Part shown: piece by piece, positions 17,382-25,965 of the stretch
Layout: each line of letters opens with the position of its first letter
Numbering within the stretch: position 1 is the first letter of the stretch
From: Sinorhizobium sp. 8-89
GTDB lineage: Bacteria; Pseudomonadota; Alphaproteobacteria; Rhizobiales; Rhizobiaceae
Assembly (NCBI RefSeq): GCF_030124325.1
Contig: NZ_JASKLR010000032.1
Location: 1-52,207 of the forward strand
DNA: 52,207 nucleotides
Reading direction: 5' to 3'
Position numbers and translations under genes: made by a program
Notes under the pieces: generated by a model
Database searches by the model: none
What the model was told of the DNA's origin: nothing
What the model saw: only the letters and a program-made list of their open reading frames with translations

Positions 17382-18563
17382 ATGAGCATCCCATCGATCG
17401 TCATCGCCAGCGCCGCCCGCACTGCGGTTGGCTCTTTTAACGGTGCATTCGGCAACATGCCGGCGCACGAGCTCGGCGCCGCCGTCATCAAGGGCGTGCT
17501 TGAGCGCGCAGGCGTCGAAGCAGGCGAGGTCGACGAAGTGATCCTCGGCCAGGTGCTGCAGGCCGGCGAGGGCCAGAACCCGGCGCGTCAGGCGGCGATG
17601 AAGGCGGGTGTCCCACAGGAAAAGACCGCCTGGGGCATGAACCAGCTCTGCGGTTCGGGCCTTCGTGCCGTCGCGCTCGGCATGCAGCAGATTGTAACCG
17701 GTGATGCGGATATCATCATTGCCGGCGGCATGGAGTCGATGTCGATGGCGCCGCACTGCTCGCATCTTCGCGGCGGCGTGAAGATGGGCGGCTTCAAGAT
17801 GATCGACACGATGATCAAGGACGGCCTGACCGACGCCTTCTACGGCTATCACATGGGCATCACCGCCGAAAACGTCGCCCGCCAGTGGCAGCTCAGCCGC
17901 GAAGAGCAGGACGCGTTTGCAGTAGCCTCGCAGAACAAGGCCGAGGCCGCCCAGAAGGCCGGACGCTTCGCCGACGAAATCCTTCCCTTCATCGTCAAGA
18001 GCCGCAAGGGCGACGTCACCGTCGACCAGGACGAATATATCCGCCATGGCGCAACGCTCGATCAGATGACGAAGCTACGCCCGGCCTTCGACAAGGAGGG
18101 CACCGTCACCGCCGGCAACGCCTCCGGCCTTAATGACGGCGCCGCCGCAACCCTCTTGATGACCGAAGCGCAGGCCTCCAAGCGCGGCATTCAGCCGCTT
18201 GCCCGCATTGTCTCCTGGGCAACGGCCGGCGTTGACCCGCAGGTCATGGGCACCGGCCCGATCCCGGCTTCGCGCAAGGCGCTCAAAAAAACCGGCTGGG
18301 CGATCGGCGACGTCGAACTGGTCGAAGCCAACGAGGCCTTCGCCGCCCAAGCGTGCGCGGTCAATAAGGACCTCGGCTGGGATCCCTCGATCGTCAACGT
18401 CAATGGCGGCGCGATCGCCATCGGTCACCCAATCGGCGCGTCCGGCGCGCGGGTGCTCAACACGTTGCTCTTCGAAATGAAGCGTCGCGGCGCAAAAAAG
18501 GGACTGGTAACGCTCTGCATCGGCGGTGGCATGGGTGTCGCCATGTGCGTGGAAGCGATGTGA
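17382..18563 (+). CDS. Acetyl-CoA acetyltransferase (thiolase)
   Basis: A 393-residue thiolase of the degradative/biosynthetic acetyl-CoA acetyltransferase group. The nucleophilic Cys is in NQLCGSGLRA, the His in GGAIAIGHPIGASGAR, and the second Cys in CIGGGMG. ATG 17382 sits behind AGGAGATC; an upstream GTG at 17334 would add 16 atypical residues. It splits acetoacetyl-CoA into two acetyl-CoA, completing disposal of the acetoacetate made by BKACE and regenerating the acetyl-CoA used there. Confidence 0.93.
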   Translation: MSIPSIVIASAARTAVGSFNGAFGNMPAHELGAAVIKGVLERAGVEAGEVDEVILGQVLQAGEGQNPARQAAMKAGVPQEKTAWGMNQLCGSGLRAVALGMQQIVTGDADIIIAGGMESMSMAPHCSHLRGGVKMGGFKMIDTMIKDGLTDAFYGYHMGITAENVARQWQLSREEQDAFAVASQNKAEAAQKAGRFADEILPFIVKSRKGDVTVDQDEYIRHGATLDQMTKLRPAFDKEGTVTAGNASGLNDGAAATLLMTEAQASKRGIQPLARIVSWATAGVDPQVMGTGPIPASRKALKKTGWAIGDVELVEANEAFAAQACAVNKDLGWDPSIVNVNGGAIAIGHPIGASGARVLNTLLFEMKRRGAKKGLVTLCIGGGMGVAMCVEAM

Positions 18564-18572
18564 CGAAAAGGT

Positions 18573-18821
18573 CTCTGCGATGTCGAACTCGACTGCTCCT
18601 TCAGGACACGAGACGCGCGCGTCGAGCGTGGACAGGCGCTGGCGATTGTCGATCCTCTCGATTCTAACAGCTTCATGCCGATTGGCCATGACGACGGTCC
18701 CTATCGTCTCCAGATCGAAATCACCGACGGACGTTTGGCAATGCATGTTGCCCACGAGAACGGGCGACACGTTGCAAAGAGCGGGGTCCCCGGTGACCTC
18801 GGCGGAGATCAGAACGCTTAA
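18573..18821 (+). pseudogene. UPF0262-like fragment
   Basis: One frame reads CDVELDCSFRTRDARVERGQ, then NSFMPIGHDDGPYRLQIEIT and DGRLAMHVAHENGRHV before a TAA at 18819. The block NSFMPIGHDDGPYRL is typical of the small UPF0262 family, normally about 160 residues and, as I recall, beside hisD in rhizobial chromosomes. The second half is missing and no start codon is evident. It is a degraded partial copy that sits between the thiolase and the second importer. Confidence 0.5.
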
Positions 18822-18922
18822 GGCGGTCCGCCATATCAGCGAGGCTGGGATCGGGTCACAGTCGACACCAACATCCCATTTTGATGAACCAGCTTTTTTA
18901 TTGAAACGCATCACGCTCGCTC

Positions 18923-18951
18923 TTGACACTGCGATCTTTGATCAAAGATCA
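18923..18951 (+). promoter_or_regulatory. Promoter -35 box and palindromic operator before the second importer
   Basis: TTGACA (18923-18928) is followed by the perfect 18-bp palindrome GATCTTTGATCAAAGATC (18933-18950). Positions 18938-18951 match 4121-4134 exactly over 14 bp. The operator would overlap the core promoter and lies about 70 bp upstream of the binding-protein start. Confidence 0.65.
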
Positions 18952-19017
18952 TAGAAAATACAAATATCAACGCCGTTCAGCAGGGAACGCTGACCGACAA
19001 CATGGGAGAGCCCATAG

Positions 19018-20124
19018 ATGAATCGTCGTGAATTTCTCACTCGCCAAGGAGCGCTGCTGGGTGCTGGTGGCATCGCTGCCGTATTTCCTTCATTGAGCGC
19101 GCGGGCGGCCGGGTCGCTCAATGTGACTCTCAAGTTTCTGGGATGGCAGGGCTATGATGACCCGAAGGCAATGGGAACGCTTACTTCGCAAGGCCTCACG
19201 ATCGATGCCCAATATATCACCGGCAATGCAGAGATTGTGACGAAACTCCGTAGCGGCGGAGTGGGGTCGATCGACGTCGTCACGCCGGGCATCAGTGCCG
19301 TCGCGCCCCTGATGAGGACAAAATTGGTCGAGCCAATTGACGCAACGAAGCTGCCAAGCAGCGAGCGCTTCTTCAGCCAATTCCGTAACACGTCGTGGCA
19401 GCAGTCGGATGGCAAGACCTACGCCGTGCCGGTGAGTTGGAGCGACTATCCGGTGAGCTACCGCGCAGACCTCTTTAAGGATCTTCCTCAGAAGTGGGCC
19501 GATCTTGGCGATGAGAAGTACCGCGGAAAGCTCATCACACTGGATGATCCGGCAAACCTTTGGATCTTCGCACGGGCACTCTTTAAAACCTCCGATTTCT
19601 CCAAAATGACCAAGGACCAGGTTAGTCAGGTTGCCGAAGCTTTCTTGCCCGTCAAGGCGAACCTTACGACGATCGCACCAAGCTTTGGCGACATTGCTGA
19701 CGTTCTTGCCCGCGGGGATGCGCAAGCAAGTGTACTCGGATGGCGATTTATCGAAGCCAAACTGAAGTCAAAGGGCATCGATGCGGCGTCCTATGTTCCA
19801 CCAGAAGACGGCACATTCCTTTGGTGTGACTCATACTGCATCCCCAAAAAGGCTCCGCATCTGGAGCAGACTTACGCGTTCCTCAATCAGATGCTTTCCG
19901 CAGAGGGCAACGCCATTATCGGCGCTGCAATCGGCTGTGGCGTTGTGAACGCCGATGCGGTTGCGCTTCTGCCTGACGATCAGCGAAAGCTTTACCCTTA
20001 CGAAAATCTTCCGGCCTTCCTGGAAAAGAACACGTTCTATATTCCGCCGGCTCTCAAGGTCGAGGGCGAAATCGCAACCATGCGCGATTGGACCGAAGCT
20101 TGGGAACGGATCAAACTGTCATGA
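19018..20124 (+). CDS. ABC substrate-binding protein, spermidine/putrescine type
   Basis: A 368-residue PotD/PotF-like periplasmic binding protein. It begins MNRREFLTRQG and a hydrophobic stretch to SARAA; the RREFL pattern indicates a possible Tat signal. The core contains YAVPVSWSDYPVSYRADLF and WADLGDEKYRGKL, common in this family. Its stop overlaps the ATPase start (ATGA). Ligands of the group include polyamines and other cationic or quaternary amines, consistent with an amine-bearing substrate. The operator shared with the BKACE operon places it in the same regulon. Confidence 0.88.
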   Translation: MNRREFLTRQGALLGAGGIAAVFPSLSARAAGSLNVTLKFLGWQGYDDPKAMGTLTSQGLTIDAQYITGNAEIVTKLRSGGVGSIDVVTPGISAVAPLMRTKLVEPIDATKLPSSERFFSQFRNTSWQQSDGKTYAVPVSWSDYPVSYRADLFKDLPQKWADLGDEKYRGKLITLDDPANLWIFARALFKTSDFSKMTKDQVSQVAEAFLPVKANLTTIAPSFGDIADVLARGDAQASVLGWRFIEAKLKSKGIDAASYVPPEDGTFLWCDSYCIPKKAPHLEQTYAFLNQMLSAEGNAIIGAAIGCGVVNADAVALLPDDQRKLYPYENLPAFLEKNTFYIPPALKVEGEIATMRDWTEAWERIKLS

Positions 20125-21230
20125 ATTCGCAAGTAGGAAATTCAGCAGTCTCGGTCCAAGGGGTCACGAAACAGTTCGGTATGTTCACCGCTCTGTCGAG
20201 CATTTCGCTCGATGTGGCACCTGGCCGCTTTGTCTCTCTTCTTGGCCCGTCTGGCTGCGGCAAGACGACATTAATGCGCATCATTGCCGGGTTGGATCGC
20301 CAGTCGACAGGTCGCGTCGTGATAGCAGGGAAAGACCTCTCGCTCGCACCCCCGCATCGCCGCCCAGTTGGTCTCGTTTTCCAGCGCTATGCTCTGTTCC
20401 CCCACATGACGGTAAGCCAGAATGTCGGGTTCGCACTATCCCTGCAGCGGGTGGAAAAAAGGAACGCTGCCAATCGCGTTGGCGAGCTTCTCGAAATTGT
20501 CAGGCTCAGTGCCTTTGCGGATCGCCCGATCGATCAGCTCTCCGGGGGCCAGGCTCAGCGAGTGGCGCTCGCCCGAGCTCTGGCGGCTGGGCCGCCAGTT
20601 CTACTGCTCGACGAACCGATGTCCGCGCTGGACCTTAAGCTTCGCCAAGCGATGCAGCTCGAACTTCGGCAGCTGCAGCGTAGCATCGGAGCGACCTTCC
20701 TGTTCGTCACGCACGATCAGGATGAGGCGATGGTGATGAGCGACGAAATCGTTCTCATGAACAGTGGCACCATCGTTCAACGTGGTTCACCTGAGGAAGT
20801 CTACAGCCGGCCGAGAACTTTGTTCAGCGCAAAATTTTTGGGCCAGGCGAACATCTTCACCGGGTCGCTCCGTCGCGAAGGAAAGAAGTCTCTGCTTCAA
20901 TCGGCAAGCATCAACATCCGCTTCAATGCTGCTGATGATCGGCAAACAAGAGCGGGCCTTGTCTGCATCCGACCCGAATCCATCAAGATCCAGGAAGCAA
21001 TCGACGTCGCCTCGGCCGCGCCCGGCCCGAATTCGGCGACCGGGCAGGTTAAAGAGGCTATCTTCCAGGGGGCATTCAGGCGCTACCTGGTTCAAGTTGG
21101 TGAGCAAACCGTAATGGTTCAGCAGCCGGTTCTCCCCAATGGAGGCGGCACATTCTCGCAAGGCGACCGCGTGCTTCTCAACTGGCCGGACAACTCCGTC
21201 GCGCAAATCGAAGACGACAGCAATGGTTAG
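20121..21230 (+). CDS. ABC ATPase, PotA-like
   Basis: A 369-residue ATPase with Walker A GPSGCGKTT, signature LSGGQAQR, Walker B LLLDEP and switch His in VTHDQDEA, followed by a C-terminal TOBE-type domain from about residue 265 (CIRPESIKI). ATG 20121 overlaps the binding-protein stop; the upstream in-frame start at 20088 lies inside that gene. Its end overlaps the first permease by 8 bp. Confidence 0.92.
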   Translation: MNSQVGNSAVSVQGVTKQFGMFTALSSISLDVAPGRFVSLLGPSGCGKTTLMRIIAGLDRQSTGRVVIAGKDLSLAPPHRRPVGLVFQRYALFPHMTVSQNVGFALSLQRVEKRNAANRVGELLEIVRLSAFADRPIDQLSGGQAQRVALARALAAGPPVLLLDEPMSALDLKLRQAMQLELRQLQRSIGATFLFVTHDQDEAMVMSDEIVLMNSGTIVQRGSPEEVYSRPRTLFSAKFLGQANIFTGSLRREGKKSLLQSASINIRFNAADDRQTRAGLVCIRPESIKIQEAIDVASAAPGPNSATGQVKEAIFQGAFRRYLVQVGEQTVMVQQPVLPNGGGTFSQGDRVLLNWPDNSVAQIEDDSNG

Positions 21231-22074
21231 GCAGTTTTACCTCATGGCTGCGCCGGCCAGCCTCTTCATGGCCGTGTTCTTCATTATCCCTTGCGGAGTG
21301 CTATTCGCGTATTCTTTCGGCAGCACAAGCTACGCTGACATTTCGTTTGGTACCTCACCGGCGAACTACATCAAAATCTTCACGGACCCACTGTTCCGTG
21401 AGATTCTTCTGCGATCTCTTTGGATGGGAGCGACGATTGGGCTGGCGTCAGTCGTGCTTGCGTTTCCGTTAGCATATGCGATCACACTGGGCCCGCTTCG
21501 TCGGGTAGGGACCATTATCCTTCTCCTGGTGATGGTCTCCCTGTTCACGGCCTACATCGTGCGGATCTACGCATGGCGGTCACTCCTCGGCCGCAATGGT
21601 GCGATCAGCCAGTTGTTGAGCTGGACCGGTGTCACCGATGCCCCAGTGGAAACCTTTGCGTATAGCAAGGCTGCTGTGATCGTGACCTTGACGAGTATCC
21701 TTGTCCCGGTCGCTATACTTCCGCTCGCATCGGCGCTTTCCGGGGTGTCTGCACAATGCATTGAGGCGGCCAAAAGCCTAGGCGCTACTTCCGTCGGCGC
21801 CTTTTTCCGAGTCACCGTCCCAATGGCGAGCCGCGGTATCGTGTCCGCGTTTGCGCTGACTTTCGTCATCGCAGCCGGCGACTTCGTCACCCCTCAACTC
21901 CTTGGGGGGCCCAAGGCGCAGCTTGCCGGGAACGCGGTAGTCGGCCGCTTTGGTCTGTCATTTGACTGGCCCCTCGGGTCTGCAATTGCATTCAGCCTAG
22001 TGATTTCCATGGGAATATTCCTGTGGGCGGTCAATGCTTTGCTGCGACGTATTGGACTCAAGGATCGACCATGA
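21223..22074 (+). CDS. ABC permease, PotB-like
   Basis: A 283-residue permease with six predicted membrane helices. The EAA-type loop is IEAAKSLGATSVGAFFRVTV. ATG 21223 lies inside the ATPase 3' end (ATGGTTAG). The stop overlaps the next permease start. It forms the membrane channel with the PotC-like protein. Confidence 0.9.
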   Translation: MVRQFYLMAAPASLFMAVFFIIPCGVLFAYSFGSTSYADISFGTSPANYIKIFTDPLFREILLRSLWMGATIGLASVVLAFPLAYAITLGPLRRVGTIILLLVMVSLFTAYIVRIYAWRSLLGRNGAISQLLSWTGVTDAPVETFAYSKAAVIVTLTSILVPVAILPLASALSGVSAQCIEAAKSLGATSVGAFFRVTVPMASRGIVSAFALTFVIAAGDFVTPQLLGGPKAQLAGNAVVGRFGLSFDWPLGSAIAFSLVISMGIFLWAVNALLRRIGLKDRP

Positions 22075-22856
22075 ACCAGGGACGTCTCTCGACTTTCGCC
22101 TTCAGCGTATACACGGCCATCCTACTGGCATTTCTCTTCGCTCCTATCGCCATCGTCGTCCTTTTTTCCTTCGATGCGAAAGGGCTTGCTGCCTTCCCTT
22201 TCGAAGCCCCTACGACGGAGTGGTATGTCTCGGTCGCGCGCGACCCGATCATGCGTAAGGCCGCGGTCAACAGTGTGTTTGTCGCGCTCGGCACCACTAT
22301 CTGCTGCATATTGATCGGAACTTCGGCGGCGTTTGCCATCGCCAGATTTAGGTTCCGTCGTGCATCAATATTCGCTGGCTTGATGGCGCTGCCCTTGCTC
22401 TTGCCGCATCTGCTGCTCGGGATCTCTCTGCTGTCGTTCTTCACGAGCCTTGGCATCGGCCTCTCTGTTTGGACGGCAATCATCGGTCACGTGCTGATCA
22501 CCTTGCCATTCCTGGTGTTCACACTCACCAGCCGAATAGGCAGCCTTGATCCGCAAATCCCCGAGGCAGCCGCAACACTTGGAGCGAACCCAGCGCAGGC
22601 ATTTTACCGGGTCACGTTGCCTCTGCTACGGAGTGCCATGATAGGCGCTATGCTTCTAGTTATCGCGTGGTCGCTCGACGAGTTCAGCGTGTCATTCTTC
22701 ACAATCGGATCCGACAATACACTTCCGATCGTAATTTGGGGTCAGATGCGTGCCGGCGTCAGTCCGACGGTAAATGCTATTTCGGCGCTGATGGTGCTCG
22801 CGACCATACTGCTGATCTACGTCGTGCATCGACTTTCCGATATCCGCTTCCAGTAG
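22071..22856 (+). CDS. ABC permease, PotC-like
   Basis: A 261-residue permease with six membrane helices and the EAA loop PEAAATLGANPAQAFYRVTL. The DEF motif in WSLDEFSVSFFTIG is typical of PotC proteins. ATG 22071 overlaps the PotB-like stop. It is the last gene of the regulon and is followed by a strong hairpin. Confidence 0.9.
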   Translation: MNQGRLSTFAFSVYTAILLAFLFAPIAIVVLFSFDAKGLAAFPFEAPTTEWYVSVARDPIMRKAAVNSVFVALGTTICCILIGTSAAFAIARFRFRRASIFAGLMALPLLLPHLLLGISLLSFFTSLGIGLSVWTAIIGHVLITLPFLVFTLTSRIGSLDPQIPEAAATLGANPAQAFYRVTLPLLRSAMIGAMLLVIAWSLDEFSVSFFTIGSDNTLPIVIWGQMRAGVSPTVNAISALMVLATILLIYVVHRLSDIRFQ

Positions 22857-22875
22857 AGCGGATGTCGCCTCCCAA

Positions 22876-22902
22876 GACGGCCCGAATTGCCTTCGGGCCG
22901 TC
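22876..22902 (+). terminator. Terminator-like hairpin at the end of the catabolic region
   Basis: Perfect 11-bp stem GACGGCCCGAA / TTCGGGCCGTC with a 5-nt loop, 20 bp after the last permease stop. The short sequence GATGTTTAAAA follows. Good candidate terminator. Confidence 0.65.
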
Positions 22903-23039
22903 GATGTTTAAAAGCGTGCAAATTCCGAGGCAATCCGCCCCTGATTCCGAGATGATGCCGCCCCCTTCGGAAGGCATCTGGCGTGGGTGTCTGCCGGTGT
23001 GAGGTTTCTTCCTTCGACTGTGACGAGGAAGGAACGGGA

Positions 23040-23290
23040 TGTCTGCGGAGAGACTGGAGATGCCGCGTGTCCGCGAGATATTGAGATATCGCTTCGAACA
23101 AGACTTGGCCACAAGTCGATTGCGGTCCGGGTTGGCGCTGCGCCATCGACGGTGCGCGAGACGCTTCGGCGTGCGGCCATTGCGGAGCTATCGTGGGTGA
23201 CGACGTCAGCGATGCGGCCCTGGAAGCGGCGCTTTACAAGGCGGTGGGGACGAAGGCGGGTCATCGTCCGAGCTCTGAGCCGGATTGGGC
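23040..23290 (+). pseudogene. IS21 IstA N-terminal remnant
   Basis: Three frames in succession give MSAERLEMPRVREILRYRFE, then LGHKSIAVRVGAAPSTVRET and LRRAAIAELSW, then GDDVSDAALEAALYKAVG and PSSEPDWAQ. This is the N-terminal helix-turn-helix part of the IS21 transposase IstA, with at least two frameshifts. The DDE domain and istB are absent. Confidence 0.65.
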
Positions 23291-23650
23291 GCAGACATCG
23301 CAGTTGACGTTGGAGATTCCACCTCGCCGCGAGGGCGGGGTCCATACCATTGGTCTCCGCCTCGCAAGGGGAGACGATCTATCGCTTTATTTATGGCAAG
23401 GAAGATCAGCATAATGCTCGCGGATTCGCTTCTTGGCGTCGTTTTGCAGCAGACCATAGGGTGCTTCTTGTAAGGTCGGGGAAGCGAGCTGTATCTGGCA
23501 ACATATCGATCGGAGGCATGGCTGTAGTCCAAAAGACGCGGCTCATTGCCGGAACGTATCACAGCGGCCGCGGCTATCGGGGCAGAAGATCCCTGCAGGC
23601 ATCGCGTGCAGCGCGACGACCAAGATGCGGATCTCAGCCAGATTGTCGCT
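23291..23650. other. Non-coding stretch, nothing recognised
   Basis: This lies between the IS21 remnant and the truncated methylase. A plus-strand frame contains GETIYRFIYGKEDQHNARGF, faintly like IS30 transposases, but the surrounding residues do not support it. No confident call. Confidence 0.35.
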
Positions 23651-25255
23651 CTACAGTAAGTCGAGACTGTCGAGCATTTTGCCCCGTCGGGCGGTTTTCA
23701 CCCACAGCGAAAGCTTAGCGATCTCAACGCTCTCGGCGTTCACGTCGACACCAAACAGGTTGTTGGTGAGGATCTCGCTGTCGGGATCAAAAAGCCCTCG
23801 AGCACCCCCGCGGAGATCCGCAATCTTATCATTGACGCGGGTGAGCTCGGCCTTCATGAAGTCGAAAGCCATGACGAGGAACACGCCCGACCCGCATGCC
23901 GGATCAACAATCCTGAGCGTTTTCAACTTGTCTCGGTATGCTTCCCAAGCCTCCAGTTCGGCGCTCTTGCGCCTCCATTTGATCTCCTGGTCGTCAGCGC
24001 GGGCACCTTTCTGAGCATAGGCAGCCAGGATCGCTTGGAAAATATCCCGCAGATGTGCACCGAGTGTTTGCTCGACGCTAAAACGCGCAATGTAATCAGG
24101 GGTATAAACAACCCCATCACGCTTACGGCGGCCGGTTGTGCCTGATGTCTTCTTTTCGTCAACCTCTTCGCCTCGGGCGATCGCCTGTAGGCGCTCTAGG
24201 TCTGCAATCGAATGTTCAAAGATGTGACCCAGAACGGTGACCGAGACTTGCGAGGCAAAATCGTAGTCCCCGATCTTCTTGAAACCCTCACAAACCTCAT
24301 CAGGGAGAGTAATCGCATCAACGATCGGATCAGGTGCAAATAGGCCGCCATTGTGCGGAGGTACGTCCAAGCGAGCGTTGCCTTTGTCGATCGCCGCCAA
24401 CAGGCCCTTGAAGTTATCCCATACCGGGCAGGGATTGAACGGATCGGCATGCTCGAAGGCCTTTTCCAGGATCCGTTTGGGCAGGAGGCCGGTGTCTTCC
24501 GCAAAAGCCGTAAAAAGCCCACGATCGAGGACCGTCTGCGCGGCGGCAATTGCACCTAACGGTGCGACGGTTGGGCGGCCGCGCGAACGGCGCTAATCAG
24601 ATTGCCGCGCAACTCCTTGTAATCGCGATAACTCATAGGTAATGTCCTTGTCTTCCTTGCGACTTTCCGCGAGGAGACCGAGCGTGCGGCCGGACAAGAG
24701 ATTGTCCGCACTCAACAAAACCTAAAGCGGCCATACTCGGCAGGCTCGGTAAGCTTGGCGAGGTCAAACTTCTCGTAGGCCTGGGGTGCCTTCACCGAAT
24801 CCGTAGGGGCGGAGTTCCACATAATTCGATACCAGCACCCATTTCACCCCGGGCGCTTTGGTGGCGTATTCCCACGCCTGTTGGACCGGGCTTTTGGCGC
24901 GGCCTGGCATAATGGCATCGAGGTCTCGGGTCTTTGCTCCTTTGAATTCCAGCGGCGCGATGATCTGAGATTTGTCGGCTCCGAAGTGCCCCAAAGCCAA
25001 GTCCACCGAGCCGCGCAAAATTGCCTGTTCCGAGGTCACGGTATGATCGGGGCTGTGGACGGCGCTCACATAGCCCAAAACGGCTTCAATGATGCTTGCC
25101 TTGAAATCACCGTGCAGAGACATTTCTTTAATCCGCTCGATTCGACCTGAGCGGAGCTCCGCCCATTCTTCGAGCCGAATCCTGTCGCCGTCGGGAAGGG
25201 GCGTCCTGGCACTGTAGTGCCGCGAAAGCGTTTTCGGATTAAAGAGATTTATCAT
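23651..25255 (-). pseudogene. Type IIG-like restriction enzyme/N6-adenine methylase, multiply frameshifted
   Basis: Minus-strand pieces in order are: MINLFNPKTLSRHY to VLVSNYVELRPYGFGEG (ATG 25255), AYEKFDLAKLTEPAEYGRF, LLSADNLLSGRTLGLLAES, MSYRDYKELRGNLISAVRAA (24636), and a long piece from AIAAAQTVLDRGLFTAFAED to the SAM motif VDPACGSGVFLVMAFDF and LFGVDVNAESVEIAKLSL. The last piece stops at 23651, just where a catalytic motif and target-recognition domain should follow. At least four frameshifts (near 24790, 24730, 24640 and 24556) and the missing C-terminal half make it dead. It resembles single-chain type II restriction-methylation enzymes of the Eco57I kind. It lies next to the RloB gene, probably a former defence island. 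Confidence 0.75.
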
Positions 25256-25300
25256 GCGTTGCCTGAAGTAACTTTTTTGACGAAAGACGATTTTGCTGCT

Positions 25301-25963
25301 TTACCCAAATCGACCGGCGATCTTTAGAAGCTCGGCCGTCAGCACATCGGCATCCGTATAAGGATCGTTGCCATCGTGCTTATCGAACCGTCCGCGAAGG
25401 ATGACGCCACGGCCGGAGGCTTCTGGAAGACGGCCCTTCGTGTCCTGGTAAACTGTTTTGCTGTTTTTGGCATAGGTCGGGTAATGGGCGAGCTTGCGCA
25501 GCGCGGCATAGACCTCGTTGCGGTGTATCGGGGCGAGCACGTCGCGGAAGTGCAGCAAGACCCACAGCTCGAAATTCGGGACGGAAGGAACCGCCATGAA
25601 GGGAGTGGCGGTTCCTTCGTCGTTCTTCAGCTTTTTGTCAGTAGCTTCCGCTTTGGCGAGCGCATTGTGGTAACTGTCATGGTCATCCCGGTCGAACACC
25701 GCATACACGCGGTCAAACGCTTTGCTTTTCTTAAAATGATCGATCGCGTATTCAACGATATTGAGCGGCGAGGTCCCATAGTCGGACGGCACAATCTCGA
25801 TATCCGCATTCGGAATCCGCTTTTCGCGCCGGATGGCTTCGAAGTAATTGACCTCGGTCTTCTCACCCTCACAGACGATCAGCATCCGGTCATACGACCG
25901 TTTGTGGCCTTGCCGACGAGCCAGACGTGCCTCGGTACGTTCAAAGCGGTGTTTCTTGGCCAA
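25301..25963 (-). CDS. rloB: RloB-family TOPRIM protein (AbiLii-like)
   Basis: A 220-residue intact protein of the RloB family. The TOPRIM-like motifs are visible: IVCEGEKTE at residues 29-37 (catalytic Glu) and FDRDDHDS at 90-97 (DxD), followed by PNFELWVLLHF. It starts with TTG at 25963, 2 bp after the ATPase stop, so it is translationally coupled. In AbiL-type abortive-infection systems an AAA ATPase acts with a TOPRIM nuclease of this family. The pair is intact amid decayed genes and may be the only working defence module here. Confidence 0.85.
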   Translation of the reverse strand: MAKKHRFERTEARLARRQGHKRSYDRMLIVCEGEKTEVNYFEAIRREKRIPNADIEIVPSDYGTSPLNIVEYAIDHFKKSKAFDRVYAVFDRDDHDSYHNALAKAEATDKKLKNDEGTATPFMAVPSVPNFELWVLLHFRDVLAPIHRNEVYAALRKLAHYPTYAKNSKTVYQDTKGRLPEASGRGVILRGRFDKHDGNDPYTDADVLTAELLKIAGRFG

Positions 25964-25965
25964 GG

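Noticed and set aside
16782..18047. A 421-codon minus-strand ORF
   Set aside because: Antisense to scoB and the thiolase, with low-complexity composition and no motifs.
4269..18563. Assignment of the region as the carnitine degradation operon
   Set aside because: BKACE, SDR and thioesterase fit, but the usual carnitine dehydrogenase is a 3-hydroxyacyl-CoA-dehydrogenase-type protein and is absent, while HyuAB and the imine-reductase-like enzyme are extra. Kept only as an analogy.
23350..23718. IS30-like transposase fragment (GETIYRFIYGKED)
   Set aside because: Only a few residues resemble IS30; the sequence on either side does not continue the family pattern.
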